This document shows positions 4,997 to 5,290 of a stretch of DNA of 5,290 bases, piece after piece. The stretch comes from an uncultured Bacteroidota bacterium (lineage in GTDB: Bacteria; Bacteroidota; Bacteroidia; Chitinophagales; Chitinophagaceae): NCBI GenBank assembly GCA_903906615.1, contig CAIVKT010000044.1:1-5290 (forward strand). The letters run 5' to 3'. Positions within the stretch are counted from its first letter, which is position 1. The number at the start of each line of letters is the position of its first letter. The notes beneath the pieces were generated by a model. The model did not search any database and was not told the origin of the DNA. It saw only the letters and a list, made by a program, of their open reading frames with translations. The translations under genes and the position numbers were made by a program.

Positions 4997-5290
4997 ATGA
5001 ATAAGTTAAGTTTTGAAGACAGGGCGAAAGTGGTAAGGTTGTTGGTTGAAGGTAATAGCCTTCGTTCCTGCTCACGGATAACCGACATAGCATATAATAC
5101 CATACTGAAATTACTCGTAGAAGTAGGCAAAGCCTGTATCAAATTCCATAATGAAAACGTGGTTAACGTCAATTCCAATCTCGTTCAATGTGACGAAATA
5201 TGGAGCTTTGTTATGTGCAAGGACAAGAACGTGGATTACTGCACCAAAAAAGACACACAGCATGTCGGTGATGCGTGGACATGGGTCGGG
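4997..5290 (+). CDS. IS1-family transposase, N-terminal 98 codons (3' end outside window)
   Basis: The frame starts at ATG 4997 and is open to the right edge. The product begins MNKLSFEDRAKVVRLLVEGN, with a helix-turn-helix over about residues 6-45 (SLRSCSRITDIAYNTILKLL), typical of DNA-binding in IS1-type transposases. It then has LVQCDEIWSFV at 62-72, where D66 is the expected first catalytic Asp of the DDE triad, and GDAWTWVG at 91-98 leading into the core. The remaining catalytic residues and roughly 130 further residues should follow beyond the window. It reads as a single continuous frame rather than the frameshifted insA/insB pair of classical IS1, as in single-ORF members of the family. 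The leader is A-rich without a clear Shine-Dalgarno. It is divergent from the 97/129-residue operon and separated from it by the inverted repeat. It would cut and rejoin DNA at its element's ends; activity is unknown because the rest is unseen. Confidence 0.92.
   Translation, partial: MNKLSFEDRAKVVRLLVEGNSLRSCSRITDIAYNTILKLLVEVGKACIKFHNENVVNVNSNLVQCDEIWSFVMCKDKNVDYCTKKDTQHVGDAWTWVG

Noticed and set aside
4984..5178. Minus-strand 64-codon frame
   Set aside because: It is opposite the clear IS1-family transposase frame and has no recognisable features.

Overview
The window looks like a Bacteroidota chromosome, probably of the Chitinophagales. Three things suggest this: a Bacteroidota-style isoleucyl-tRNA synthetase with a G-I-H-H active-site signature, a TAnnTTTG-type promoter upstream of it, and A-rich gene leaders that mostly lack Shine-Dalgarno sequences. 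The species cannot be named from sequence reading alone.

Layout. Bases 1-1838 (minus strand) hold the N-terminal 612 codons of ileS, the only clear housekeeping gene; its 3' part lies left of the window. Bases 1839-2064 hold its promoter and two short degenerate tandem repeats. From about 2000 rightward the DNA is visibly more AT-rich and consists of accessory, mostly decayed material. A HEPN/MNT (toxin-antitoxin type) pair comes first; its HEPN frame has two in-frame TAA stops and its nucleotidyltransferase is cut short after 60 residues. Next are a 49-residue lysine-rich small protein (plus strand), an unrecognised 116-residue protein (minus strand), and the orphan C-terminal DNA-recognition part of a TaqI/Eco57I-like type II restriction-modification enzyme (minus strand), with a reading-frame break near its left-over 5' end.

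To the right of a strong bidirectional hairpin terminator (4134-4164) is a different unit. It has two small minus-strand genes of unknown function (97 and 129 residues) in one operon, a 126-bp divergent intergenic region carrying a 27-nt inverted repeat, and the start of an IS1-family transposase (plus strand) that runs off the right edge.

Interpretation. This is a small graveyard of defence or conflict genes beside a core gene, with an IS1-type element adjoining it. One possible history is that the right-hand unit inserted into the restriction-modification gene and removed or displaced its methyltransferase half. That is inference and needs sequence beyond 5290. The most biologically notable intact item is the GxHH signature in IleRS, a motif change linked in published work on IleRS2 enzymes to very high mupirocin resistance. 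I did not find convincing evidence for a wholly new multi-gene system.
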